Below, piece after piece: positions 8,504 through 16,206 of a DNA stretch of 64,000 bases. How positions within the stretch are numbered: the stretch's first letter is position 1; each line of letters opens with the position of its first letter. A program made the position numbers and the translations under genes. The notes under the pieces are model-generated. The model was not told where the DNA came from. It did not search any database and saw nothing but the letters and a program-made list of their open reading frames with translations. The stretch lies in assembly GCF_000429025.1 (NCBI RefSeq), contig NZ_AUBB01000024.1, forward strand, positions 124,001-188,000, in the 5' to 3' direction. The stretch comes from Actinospineispora spinosispora DSM 44797. Lineage in GTDB: Bacteria > Actinomycetota > Actinomycetes > Mycobacteriales > Pseudonocardiaceae.

Positions 8504-9163
8504 TCAGGCGACAACGGACAGCACCCCGAAGTCGAGGACCGAGGTGCGGAATCCGCTCGTGGGGTCACGCACGTGATCCAGGTAGTCGGGTTCGTGGCTG
8601 TCGTTGAGCACGAGGGCGCCCGGTCGCAGTCCGGGCCGGATCAGTTCGAGCACGCTCAGCGCCAGGGAGGGTGCGCCCAGCTCGGGCCAGCCGTCCAGGT
8701 AGGCGAGGTCCACCGGGCCCGGCAGGCTCCGCAGCGTGTCGAGCGGGTTGCCGAGGCGCAGATCGACATAGTCGATCAGGCCCGCCTCGGTCAGGTTGTG
8801 TCGCGCCGCACTGCGCCGGTCTTTCCGGTGGTCAGAGCTGATGACCGTTCCGGCGCCGTTGTCCCGCAGGGCTGCCGCGCAGTAGATCGCGGTGGCGCCG
8901 GCCGAGGTGGAGAAGTCCACGACTCGACGCGCGCCGATCGAGCGGCACATGAGGTACAGGAACTCTCCCTGTCCGGGGCGAAGCGAGTAGCCGAAGTCGC
9001 CCAGCTCGTCGGCGGCGCGTGGAAGCCCGGATGGCGCGGCTCGGGCATCGTCCGCCGCTCGCTGTGCGTCCGAGTAGATCCGCTCCAGGACGAGCTCGAT
9101 TCGCGGGTCCCTCAGTATGTGGGACGTTCCGGCAAGGATGTGGTTGATCAGGCGCCGAGCCAC
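8504..9163 (-). CDS. Class I SAM-dependent methyltransferase (O-methyltransferase-like)
   Basis: A 219-residue Rossmann-fold methyltransferase. The SAM-binding segment is RRVVDFSTSAGATAIYCAAAL, with an acidic loop in VISSDHRKDR and a DLAYLDGWPE segment resembling caffeoyl-CoA-type O-methyltransferases. The GTG start at 9163 is preferred because AGGAGG lies a few bases upstream; longer versions would run through the presumed operator. It is transcribed toward the Rieske operon and is divergent from a TetR gene across about 155 bp, so that TetR probably controls it. The methyl acceptor is unknown. Confidence 0.8.
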   Translation of the reverse strand: MARRLINHILAGTSHILRDPRIELVLERIYSDAQRAADDARAAPSGLPRAADELGDFGYSLRPGQGEFLYLMCRSIGARRVVDFSTSAGATAIYCAAALRDNGAGTVISSDHRKDRRSAARHNLTEAGLIDYVDLRLGNPLDTLRSLPGPVDLAYLDGWPELGAPSLALSVLELIRPGLRPGALVLNDSHEPDYLDHVRDPTSGFRTSVLDFGVLSVVA

Positions 9164-9194
9164 GATCCTCCTCGATTTGTTATGCCTTATCGAT

Positions 9195-9216
9195 AGACGA
9201 AACGTGTCAATCGTCT
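9195..9216. promoter_or_regulatory. Operator-like inverted repeat AGACGA-N10-TCGTCT
   Basis: Perfect 6-bp arms with a 10-bp spacer lie in the divergent promoter between the methyltransferase and the TetR gene at 9319. The location and size fit a TetR autoregulatory site. Confidence 0.5.
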
Positions 9217-9318
9217 CATGTAGTGGTGAGTCGTGTGGAGGGCTCGGGCGATGCGGCACGCGCTCCCTGTCGGGTGCATGTCCTAAGCTCCGGTCGACAC
9301 CGGGCGAGGGGGGTGCGC

Positions 9319-9927
9319 ATGGCTCGCGGACGAGGACCGTTCGCCGGAGGTCTCGAGCAGGCGCGGCGCCAGCTGATCAAGGCTGCGGAGGCGTGCTTCG
9401 CGGACTACGGGCTGACGCGCACCAGGATGGACGACGTCGCCCGTCGAGCGGGGGTGTCCCGACCCACCGTGTATCGGTACTTCCGCGATCGGGATGCGCT
9501 CGTCGCCGCCGTCATCGAGCGTCGTGCGACCCGGTTCGCCGCGCGGGCACGCGAGTACATCGGGCAGTTTCCCGAGTTCGCGGACAAGGTCGTCGAGGGT
9601 CTGGCGTTCGCGATCGCGGCGGGTCGCGGCGATGAGATCGTCAGCAAGCTCGTCGAACCGGAGAGTCTGAGCTTGGCCACCGACGTCCTGACCGGGTCCA
9701 ACTTCGCCCAGGAGCTGACCGACGAGCTGTGGCGGCCGATCTTCGAAGCAGCACAGAGTGCCGGACAGATGCGACCGGAGCTGGACCCCTTCGAGATCAG
9801 TTCGTGGTTCTCCGACATCGAGCTGATGCTCGTGGGGCGCCCGGACCTGGTCGATGCCGGTGACACGGACTTCCGCGAGACCATCCGGCACTTCGTTCTG
9901 CCCGCGCTGTTGCCCGACGTCGGGTGA
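9319..9927 (+). CDS. TetR-family transcriptional regulator
   Basis: A 202-residue one-component regulator. The N-terminal helix-turn-helix is visible as MDDVARRAGVSRPTVYRYFRDRDALVAAVI; the rest is a helical ligand-binding domain without a recognised ligand signature. The ATG at 9319 follows a GAGGGGGG ribosome site; a GTG two codons earlier is also possible. It is divergent from the methyltransferase gene and ends before a very long hairpin that separates it from another TetR gene. It closely resembles the TetR proteins at 10004 and 11603, suggesting paralogues that split control of the cluster. Confidence 0.9.
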   Translation: MARGRGPFAGGLEQARRQLIKAAEACFADYGLTRTRMDDVARRAGVSRPTVYRYFRDRDALVAAVIERRATRFAARAREYIGQFPEFADKVVEGLAFAIAAGRGDEIVSKLVEPESLSLATDVLTGSNFAQELTDELWRPIFEAAQSAGQMRPELDPFEISSWFSDIELMLVGRPDLVDAGDTDFRETIRHFVLPALLPDVG

Positions 9928-9940
9928 GCGTGTGGCTGAT

Positions 9941-10010
9941 TCCATGATCACCACCGTCTGAGGGCTGTTTTTTGGCGCGAAAACAGCCCTCAGACGGTGG
10001 TGATCATGGA
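9941..10010. terminator. 31-bp perfect hairpin between convergent tetR genes
   Basis: The arms 9941-9971 and 9980-10010 are exact inverted repeats with an 8-base loop (TTGGCGCG). Arms end in a T run and A run, so a U tract exists in either direction. The right arm includes the stop codon of the minus-strand TetR gene. The length is unusual for a simple terminator. Confidence 0.8.
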
Positions 10011-10651
10011 GGGAGTGTGTGGCCGGCGGGTGGCGCGGCCCGATGCAGCGCCGGGGTCACGAGCCGGTGCAGTGTGGCCCGGTGGACGTCCTGTGCGCCG
10101 GGAGAGCGATCCACCCGGCCCACCATGATCAGCTCGACGAACAACAGCCATCGACAGGCGCGGGTCACGTCGATCCCGTCGAGGATCTCCTGTGCCGCTT
10201 CGGCCTCGCGCAGGAACGGTGCCCAGAGCGAGTCGTTGAACTCGATGGCGAGCTGAGCGCCCGCATCGAGGCGGCCGAGAGCCTGGAGCGGCTCGGGCAC
10301 CAGCAGCAACCGCAGCACATGGTCCTGTCGGGCCTGATTGACGAGGAACAGGATGCCGTCCACGATCTTGGCGTCGATGCTGGCCCTGGTCGAGGCGAAC
10401 GCGCGGACACGTTCGCACAGCTGCCAGGCGCGCGCCACGACGACAGCCACGACGAGGTCCTCCTTGGCCGCGAAGTGTCGGTAGATCGTCGGGCGTGACA
10501 GGCCCGCCTCAGCGGCAACGTCCTCCATCGTCGTCTTGTCGATGCCGCCGCGGTCGTAGCAGGCGGAGGCGGCGGCCACGATCCGGGACGACTGGGTGCC
10601 CGGGGGGCTGCTGACGATGCGCTGCGCCTCGGTGTCCTGGCGCGCGTTCAT
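10004..10651 (-). CDS. TetR-family transcriptional regulator
   Basis: A 215-residue regulator. The helix-turn-helix is MEDVAAEAGLSRPTIYRHFAAKEDLVVAVV, and the ligand domain contains VELIMVGRVDRSPG, similar to the neighbouring paralogues. The ATG at 10651 has a strong GGGAGGAGG ribosome site. It is divergent from the mycofactocin-type SDR gene at 10769 over a 117-bp gap that carries a perfect inverted repeat. It therefore probably represses that SDR and itself. Its stop codon lies inside the hairpin shared with the convergent TetR gene. Confidence 0.9.
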   Translation of the reverse strand: MNARQDTEAQRIVSSPPGTQSSRIVAAASACYDRGGIDKTTMEDVAAEAGLSRPTIYRHFAAKEDLVVAVVVARAWQLCERVRAFASTRASIDAKIVDGILFLVNQARQDHVLRLLLVPEPLQALGRLDAGAQLAIEFNDSLWAPFLREAEAAQEILDGIDVTRACRWLLFVELIMVGRVDRSPGAQDVHRATLHRLVTPALHRAAPPAGHTLPP

Positions 10652-10714
10652 CGTTGCCTCCTCCCGTCGAACAGACGCCGAAAGTACCGCAGCCGAGATC
10701 TGGGAGCGCACCAA

Positions 10715-10748
10715 GACTGTCTGATACAAATGACGTAACTTGACAGTC
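10715..10748. promoter_or_regulatory. Inverted repeat GACTGTC-N20-GACAGTC between tetR and SDR
   Basis: Perfect 7-bp arms flank a 20-bp AT-rich spacer in the divergent promoter. A second weaker repeat, GATAC, occurs at 10723 and 10753. It is the likely binding site of the adjacent TetR. Confidence 0.45.
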
Positions 10749-10768
10749 GTTAGATACGAGGTGTGCAG

Positions 10769-11599
10769 ATGGGCAGACTCACCGGCAAGGTCGCTCTCAT
10801 TTCGGGAGCCGCCCGAGGCCAGGGCCGTTCGCATGCGGTCCGTCTCGCGGAGGAAGGCGCCGACATCATCGCGTTCGATCGCTGCGAACCGATCGGATCG
10901 GTGCCCTACGACCTGGCGACCGAGGCCGATCTCGACGACACGGTCAAATCGGTCGAAGCACTGGACCGGCGGATCGTGGCGCGCAAGGTCGACGTCCGGG
11001 ACACCGCCGGGCTGGCCGCGCTCGTCGAGGAGGGTGTCGCCGAGTTCGGTCGGCTCGACTGCGTCGCGGCCAACGCCGGGATCATGCCGCTGCAGCCCTT
11101 CGCCGAGACCTCCGACGAGCTCTGGGAGGACGTGATCGGGACCAACCTGACCGGGGTGTTCAAGACCGTTCGGGCCGCCCTGCCCGCGATGCTGGCCGGT
11201 GGCCGGGGTGGGTCCATCGTGATCACCTCGTCCACCGCTGGTGCGAAGGGCGTGCCCAACACCGCTCCCTACACCGCCGCAAAGCACGGGGTGATCGGGC
11301 TGACCAGGGTGATCGCCAACGAATACGGCCAGCACTGGATCCGTGCCAACGCTCTGCTCCCCACCTCGGTCGGCACAGACATGATCTTCAATCAGGCCAC
11401 CTACTCGATCATGACCGGCGGTGTCCCCGACGCCACTCGGGAGATGGCCGCACCGGGTTTCGCCTCGCTGAACACGCTGCCGGTGCCGTGGATCGAGCCG
11501 ATCGACGTGAGCAATGCCCTGGTCTGGTTGTGTTCGGACGAGGCGCGTTTCATCACCGGAGCCGCCCTGTCGGTCGACGCCGGTTCGATCCAGAAGTGA
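10769..11599 (+). CDS. SDR-family oxidoreductase, mycofactocin-coupled type
   Basis: A 276-residue short-chain dehydrogenase. The cofactor motif is SGAARGQGRSHAVRLAEEGA, the NAG motif is AANAGIM, and the catalytic residues are Ser in TSSTAG and Tyr/Lys in YTAAKHG. The AARGQGRSHA signature and the extended variable loop are features of the mycofactocin-associated SDR subfamily, in which NAD is held tightly and electrons leave through mycofactocin (family knowledge). It would oxidise an alcohol or ketol of the catabolic pathway. The start at MGRLTG follows a GAGG site; a GTG two codons earlier is an alternative. Confidence 0.88.
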   Translation: MGRLTGKVALISGAARGQGRSHAVRLAEEGADIIAFDRCEPIGSVPYDLATEADLDDTVKSVEALDRRIVARKVDVRDTAGLAALVEEGVAEFGRLDCVAANAGIMPLQPFAETSDELWEDVIGTNLTGVFKTVRAALPAMLAGGRGGSIVITSSTAGAKGVPNTAPYTAAKHGVIGLTRVIANEYGQHWIRANALLPTSVGTDMIFNQATYSIMTGGVPDATREMAAPGFASLNTLPVPWIEPIDVSNALVWLCSDEARFITGAALSVDAGSIQK

Positions 11600-11602
11600 G
11601 GT

Positions 11603-12217
11603 TCAGGCGCCGGCGCGCAGGAAGGCCGGCGCCAGGAACCGTCGCAGCATCTCCTGCTTGTAGCTCAACGGCTGGTCGTCGTAGTCCTGCCAGCCGATCA
11701 GCATGAAGTTGATCGAGGTGAGCCAGCGGTAGGCCATCCGCTCGTCGAAGTCCTCGGGTAGGAGCCCGTCGCTGGCTGCTTTGTGCAGCGTCGGCGACCA
11801 CACGGCGTCGGCGAACGCGGTCGCCGTGCCCTGCTCGATCATCAGCTCGTTGGTGAAATGGTCGCTGTCCGAGCGCAGCAGCTCCCGGATGAACTGGTCG
11901 TTGCGTCCGATGTCGACCAGGAACAAGGTTCCGGCGATCAGCTTGTCCGCCAGCGTGGCCTGTTCGTCCAGCAGTCGGTGCACCTTGCTGACGAGTTTGC
12001 CCGCGCGATGATCGACGATGCTCTTGATCAGCGAGTCGCGGTCACCGAAGTATCGGTAGAGCGTCGGACGGGACACGCCGGCGGCTGCCGCGATCTCGTC
12101 CATCGTGACCCGCCGCACGCCGTAGCGCTCGAAGCACTCCTCGGCGGTCTTGAGCAACGAGAGCTGAGCGGCCTCCGCATCGTTGGGCAGCGACCGCGCG
12201 CTGCGTCGGCCAGCCAA
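11603..12217 (-). CDS. TetR-family transcriptional regulator
   Basis: A 204-residue regulator with helix-turn-helix MDEIAAAAGVSRPTLYRYFGDRDSLIKSIV and a C-terminal domain containing TSINFMLIGWQDYDD. The start is TTG at 12217, six bases after GAGGAG. It is convergent with the SDR at 10769 (3 bp apart) and lies downstream of the SDR at 12304 in the same direction. An inverted repeat upstream (12259-12276) may be its own operator. Confidence 0.88.
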   Translation of the reverse strand: MAGRRSARSLPNDAEAAQLSLLKTAEECFERYGVRRVTMDEIAAAAGVSRPTLYRYFGDRDSLIKSIVDHRAGKLVSKVHRLLDEQATLADKLIAGTLFLVDIGRNDQFIRELLRSDSDHFTNELMIEQGTATAFADAVWSPTLHKAASDGLLPEDFDERMAYRWLTSINFMLIGWQDYDDQPLSYKQEMLRRFLAPAFLRAGA

Positions 12218-12258
12218 AGAGAACTCCTCGAATGCGCACGTCAGGGGCAGTTGATGAA

Positions 12259-12276
12259 CCTGAAAAGCATATCAGG
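12259..12276. promoter_or_regulatory. Inverted repeat CCTGA-N8-TCAGG upstream of tetR
   Basis: Short perfect arms lie about 40 bp before the TTG start of the TetR gene. This is a weak operator candidate based only on symmetry and position. Confidence 0.3.
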
Positions 12277-12303
12277 GCGACCTTGTCGGACCCGGCAAAG
12301 GCG

Positions 12304-13092
12304 CTAGTGACCGGACATCCCGCCGTCCACCGCGAGCGTGGCGCCGGTGATGTAGCTGGAGGCGGGGGAGGCGAGGAACAGGACCGCGGCGTCGAGCTCG
12401 CGTTGGGTGCCGAGCCGGTTCAGCGGGGTTCGGTCGAGGAACGGTGCCAGCGTCTCGGGCGTCATCTCGGCGGTCATCTCGGTGGTGACGAAACCGGGTG
12501 CCACGGCATTGACCCGGATGCCCCGGCGGCCGGACCACTGCTGGGACAGGTCCCGGGTCAGTCCGATGAGTCCCGCCTTGCTGGCCGAGTAGGCGGCCTG
12601 TGGCAGGACGGAGGCGACCAGACCGAGCACGCTCGCCACGTTGACGATGCTCGATCCGGGCTCCATCCTCCGGGCGCAGGCCTGTGCCATCCAGTAGGCG
12701 CCCATGAGGTTGGTCTCCACGACCCGGCGGAAGTCGCCTGGCTGTTCCCGAAGCGCCGGGGTGACCGTGGAGATCCCCGCGTTGTTGACCAGGATGTCCA
12801 CTCGGCCGAGGTCGGTGGCGGCGGCCTCGGCGAGCCGCTCGCACTGTTCCGGTTCGGCCACATCGGTCGGTACCGACACGCATCGGCGGCCGAGTGCTTC
12901 GACCGAGGCCGCGGTGCGTTCCAGGGCGGTGACCCGTCGGGCCCCGAGCACGAGGTCGGCTCCCGCCTCGGCCAGTGCGATGGCGAAACCGGCGCCCAGT
13001 CCCGAGCTCGCCCCGGTCACCACGGCGACTCGTCCGTCGAGGCGGAAGAGGTCGAGCACACGAGATCTGTCGAGCTCTTCAGGGGTCGTCAT
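12304..13092 (-). CDS. SDR-family NAD(P)-dependent oxidoreductase
   Basis: A 262-residue classical short-chain dehydrogenase. The glycine-rich motif is TGASSGLGAGFAIALAEAGA, followed by VNNAGIS. The catalytic Ser is in NVASVLG, Tyr and Lys are in YSASKAG, and the C-terminus ends AVDGGMSGH. The ATG at 13092 (MTTPEEL) is chosen over an upstream Arg-rich extension that looks non-coding. It is divergent from the P450 at 13224 over a gap with a perfect 17-bp palindrome, so the pair is probably co-regulated. Substrate unknown: a hydroxyl created by the P450 would be a logical target. Confidence 0.88.
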   Translation of the reverse strand: MTTPEELDRSRVLDLFRLDGRVAVVTGASSGLGAGFAIALAEAGADLVLGARRVTALERTAASVEALGRRCVSVPTDVAEPEQCERLAEAAATDLGRVDILVNNAGISTVTPALREQPGDFRRVVETNLMGAYWMAQACARRMEPGSSIVNVASVLGLVASVLPQAAYSASKAGLIGLTRDLSQQWSGRRGIRVNAVAPGFVTTEMTAEMTPETLAPFLDRTPLNRLGTQRELDAAVLFLASPASSYITGATLAVDGGMSGH

Positions 13093-13155
13093 GAGGATTC
13101 TTCGCCGCCTTCGCTGTCGCTCGCATCGTAACAATGAGACACTTGACGATTCTTG

Positions 13156-13172
13156 TATCTTGCATCAAGATA
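13156..13172. promoter_or_regulatory. Perfect palindrome TATCTTG-CAT-CAAGATA
   Basis: Seven-base arms with a 3-base centre lie in the divergent gap between the SDR (start 13092) and the P450 (start 13224). This is the cleanest operator candidate in the first 15 kb. One of the flanking TetR proteins is the likely ligand-responsive binder. Confidence 0.6.
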
Positions 13173-13223
13173 AGTCGTCGCCGGACACCACACCCGCAAC
13201 GCGGCCGGAATGGAGTTCCCGAG

Positions 13224-14426
13224 TTGACGATCGATCACCAAAGAACGCCCGAGGTCGGTGAGGCTTTCGATCCCGCTGCATTCGACCACTTCAGCCAGGA
13301 GTACGCCGAGCGCCCCGAGGGGGTGTGGGCGGCGCTGCGGGAGATCGCCGGGCTGGCCAGGAGTGAGCGGTACGGCGGGTTCCGGATCATCTCTCGCTAC
13401 GACGAGATCTGTGCGGCCGCACGTAATCCCGCGGTGTTCGCGTCCGGGCAGGGGGTGGCCATCCCCGACCACCAGATGCCGCCGCTGATCCCGGTGGGGA
13501 TCGACCCGCCACTGCACGGGCAGTACCGCAAGGTGCTGCTGTCCGACCTCGGTCCACCCGCCATCGCGCGCAAGGAGGCGGAGTACCGCGAGCTCGCCGA
13601 CCAACTGCTCGCACAGATCGGTGAGGGCGAGTTCGACTTCTGCGCGGCGTTCTCCTCGCAGTTCCCGGAGCGGGTCGCGCTGCGCACCATCGGTTTCGAC
13701 CTGTCCGACCGCGAGCGCATGAGTGCCTGGTTCCACGACATGACCCATCTTCGCGGAATCGACGACGAGGCGGTCGGTGCGGCGATCGCCGCCATGTTCG
13801 GCCGGGTCGCCGAGGTCGTTGCGCAGCGGCGGGCGGAGCCTCGGCGGGACGACCTGCTCAGCACCATGCTCGACGGAGAGGTCGACGGTCGAGCGCTGCG
13901 CGACGACGAGATCCTGATGTACATCGCGCTGCTGTTGTTCGGCGGTCTGGACACCACGGCCAGCGCGATCGCGGGTGCCTTCCACTACCTCGCGCAGCAC
14001 CCCGAGGATCGGGCACGCTTGTTGGCCGACGAGGTTGCGTTGGACCGGGCGGTGGAGGAGTTCGTCCGCTGGACCAGCCCGGTCCAGGCGCTGGCTCGGA
14101 CCGTCACCGAGCCCATCGAGCTGGGCGGATGTCCGCTCGAGGCAGGGGAGAAGGTGCTCCTGCTGTGGGGCGCCGGCAATCGTGACGACACGGTCTTTGA
14201 GTCTCCCGACGAGATTCGGCTGGACCGTTTCCCGAACCGTCACCTGGGCTTCGGCATGGGTCCGCACCGGTGCATGGGCTCGCACCTGGCCAAGGTGATG
14301 GTCAAGATCGCCATCGAACGAGGGGTGAAGGTGCTCGGGGATTTCGAGCTGGCCGACCCCGCGCGCGTCCGCTGGGCGACGGGCGAGGCGCGCGGCATCG
14401 TCGAGCTCCCGCTCCGCAGGCGCTGA
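13224..14426 (+). CDS. Cytochrome P450
   Basis: A soluble bacterial P450 of about 400 residues. The I-helix oxygen-binding motif is FGGLDTTASA, the ExxR motif lies in VEEFVRW, and the haem loop is FGMGPHRCMG with the Cys ligand. The TTG at 13224 gives the usual length and follows a TGGAG site; the open frame extends upstream but into the operator. Electrons could come from the 3Fe-4S ferredoxin at 17709 or the ferredoxin at 4837. It most likely hydroxylates the cluster's substrate. Confidence 0.88.
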   Translation: MTIDHQRTPEVGEAFDPAAFDHFSQEYAERPEGVWAALREIAGLARSERYGGFRIISRYDEICAAARNPAVFASGQGVAIPDHQMPPLIPVGIDPPLHGQYRKVLLSDLGPPAIARKEAEYRELADQLLAQIGEGEFDFCAAFSSQFPERVALRTIGFDLSDRERMSAWFHDMTHLRGIDDEAVGAAIAAMFGRVAEVVAQRRAEPRRDDLLSTMLDGEVDGRALRDDEILMYIALLLFGGLDTTASAIAGAFHYLAQHPEDRARLLADEVALDRAVEEFVRWTSPVQALARTVTEPIELGGCPLEAGEKVLLLWGAGNRDDTVFESPDEIRLDRFPNRHLGFGMGPHRCMGSHLAKVMVKIAIERGVKVLGDFELADPARVRWATGEARGIVELPLRRR

Positions 14427-14427
14427 C

Positions 14428-14475
14428 CCCTGTGAGTGTTCCGGCCGCCCATAGGCGGCCGGAACACTCACGGGG
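14428..14475. terminator. 22-bp hairpin between P450 and convergent tetR
   Basis: The arms 14428-14449 and 14454-14475 pair with a single wobble around a CATA loop. The hairpin begins just after the P450 stop and overlaps the last codons of the convergent TetR gene. Confidence 0.8.
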
Positions 14476-15091
14476 CGGCGGCCTCCACTCCGGCGAGAAA
14501 TGCTCGCAGTGACGCCACGAAGAGCTGCTCGGTGTTCGCTTTGTTGGCCCGGCTGGCCGCCGCCAGCTGGGGCATCTGTTCGGGGTCGATGTCGCGGAAT
14601 GCCATGTCCCCTGCCTCGGCGTCGCGCGAGGCCTCGATCAGCGCGGTACCGATCGTGAGCCGTTCCAGCCCGTCCATGACCAGGACGTGGCTCGACAGCG
14701 GCAGACCCGAATGCTCCTTCAGTACGACCGCGTGGAGCTCGTAGAGGGAGACAAGTAGATCCCTGGGGAGGAACTGCACGAGTACCGGCGCGGTGTTGCG
14801 GTGCCGCAGGATCGTGCGCCGGAAGTTGACCGAGAGCTCCACGAAGTAGTCGGTCCAGTGCGCGCCCGGCCGCCACGGGGGGCGCTCCGTCTCCAGGACC
14901 ACCGTCTTTGCCACCTCGACGAGTATCTCGGTCCGGTCGCGGAAGTGGTGGTACAGCGACGGGGTTCGAATGCCGAGAGCGTCGCCCAGCTTCGGCATGC
15001 TGAATGCCGCATAGCCGTCCCGGTCCATGAGCGCCAGGGCTGCTTCGACGATGACCCGGCGACTCAGCGTCGGCGGGGTGTAGTTCGTCAT
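14468..15091 (-). CDS. TetR-family transcriptional regulator
   Basis: A 207-residue regulator of a different TetR subtype from the other three. Its helix-turn-helix is MPKLGDALGIRTPSLYHHFRDRTEILVEVA, and its C-terminal domain resembles the TetR/AcrR members with a FLPRDLLVSLYELH region. It is divergent from the SDR at 15305 across a gap holding the 17-bp ACCTAA-type operator. That same operator recurs at three other promoters including the mce operon. Position therefore makes this the best candidate for the regulon's repressor (inference). Confidence 0.88.
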   Translation of the reverse strand: MTNYTPPTLSRRVIVEAALALMDRDGYAAFSMPKLGDALGIRTPSLYHHFRDRTEILVEVAKTVVLETERPPWRPGAHWTDYFVELSVNFRRTILRHRNTAPVLVQFLPRDLLVSLYELHAVVLKEHSGLPLSSHVLVMDGLERLTIGTALIEASRDAEAGDMAFRDIDPEQMPQLAAASRANKANTEQLFVASLRAFLAGVEAAAP

Positions 15092-15220
15092 GGCAGCGGA
15101 TTATGCAGCATTGCCCGCCGATCCGGTGTTTTCGTCGATCTTCAACGTGTCGGCCTCGGCACGCTCGACCAGGTTCCGCGGCGTAGCGGGCGTGCTGGAC
15201 GATCTCGCTTGACGTCTTTT

Positions 15221-15237
15221 CCCTAAAGCTATAAGGT
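15221..15237. promoter_or_regulatory. 17-bp operator motif, copy 1 (CCCTAAAGCTATAAGGT)
   Basis: This matches ACCTAA-N5-TTAGGT with two changes. It lies 68 bp before the SDR start, between the divergent TetR gene and the SDR. Related copies are at 18885, 26318 and 28944. Confidence 0.6.
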
Positions 15238-15304
15238 ACTTTCGTTACGTGATTTCCTTGAATGTTTTCAATGCGCGCATGGTGGACGTCGGAGAGGACG
15301 TGTC

Positions 15305-16174
15305 GTGGCGAGGTTGAATGGCAAAGTCGCCGTCATCACCGGGGCAGGCTCAGGCCTGGGGCGCCAGGCCGCCCAGATGTTCGCCGCCGAGGGCGCGAAG
15401 GTCGTCGTGATGGACATCCTGGGTGACCGCGCCGAGGGAACCGTCAAGCTCGTCACGGAGCAGGGCGGCGAGGCCGTTTCGGTGGAAGCGGACACGACGG
15501 TCGAGGCGGATGTCGCCCGTACCGTCGACACGGCGGTCCGGCGGTTCGGCAAGTTGGACATCATGTGGGCCAATGCCGGGATCGTCTCCCGAGGCGGGGT
15601 GCCCTCGGTCCTCGGCGGGGAGCAGCTGGCCTTCGAAGACTTTCCGCTGGAGGACTGGAACAACGTTCTCGCGGTCAACCTCACAGGCTCGTTCCTGTGT
15701 GCCAAGCACGCCGTACCTGCCCTGCGTGCCAACGGCGGCGGCGTGATCCTGATGACGTCATCGGCGTCCTCGTTCGTCGCCTACCACAGCATCGCGCCCT
15801 ACTCGGCGACGAAGGCCGGCATCAACGGCATGGTTCGCGCACTGTCGTTGGACCTGGGCAAGTACGGGATTCGGGTCAACGCGATCGCACCGACCCACGG
15901 CATGTCGCCGAACTTCCTGATGGAGCAGGGCGCGCCCGTCGTCGGGCAGTCCTACGAGGAGGTTCAGGGAGCATGGGACCCCTCGGTGTCGCCGATCCCG
16001 CTGAAGCTCGACCGCCCACCGTCACTGACCGACAACGCCAACGCCGCCCTGTTCCTCGTCTCGGACGAGGCGGCCTACATCTCGGGGCTCACGCTGCCCA
16101 CCACGGACGGCGGCACGCTGGCCCGGGTCGCCATGCAGTTCCCCGAGGACATGGCGTCGCACCCGAGCGGCTGA
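15305..16174 (+). CDS. SDR-family oxidoreductase
   Basis: A 289-residue short-chain dehydrogenase. The cofactor motif is TGAGSGLGRQAAQMFAAEGA, then WANAGIV. Ser is in TSSASSFV and Tyr/Lys in YSATKAG, followed by the long NAIAPTHGMSPNFLM loop. The start is GTG at 15305 after GGAGAGG. It heads an operon with an aldehyde dehydrogenase, a 3Fe-4S ferredoxin and a flavin/2Fe-2S reductase, so sequential alcohol-to-aldehyde-to-acid oxidation is plausible. It is controlled by operator copy 1. Confidence 0.88.
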   Translation: MARLNGKVAVITGAGSGLGRQAAQMFAAEGAKVVVMDILGDRAEGTVKLVTEQGGEAVSVEADTTVEADVARTVDTAVRRFGKLDIMWANAGIVSRGGVPSVLGGEQLAFEDFPLEDWNNVLAVNLTGSFLCAKHAVPALRANGGGVILMTSSASSFVAYHSIAPYSATKAGINGMVRALSLDLGKYGIRVNAIAPTHGMSPNFLMEQGAPVVGQSYEEVQGAWDPSVSPIPLKLDRPPSLTDNANAALFLVSDEAAYISGLTLPTTDGGTLARVAMQFPEDMASHPSG

Positions 16175-16206
16175 GCGGTCCTCGTCGAAGAACAACCGGA
16201 GTTCGC

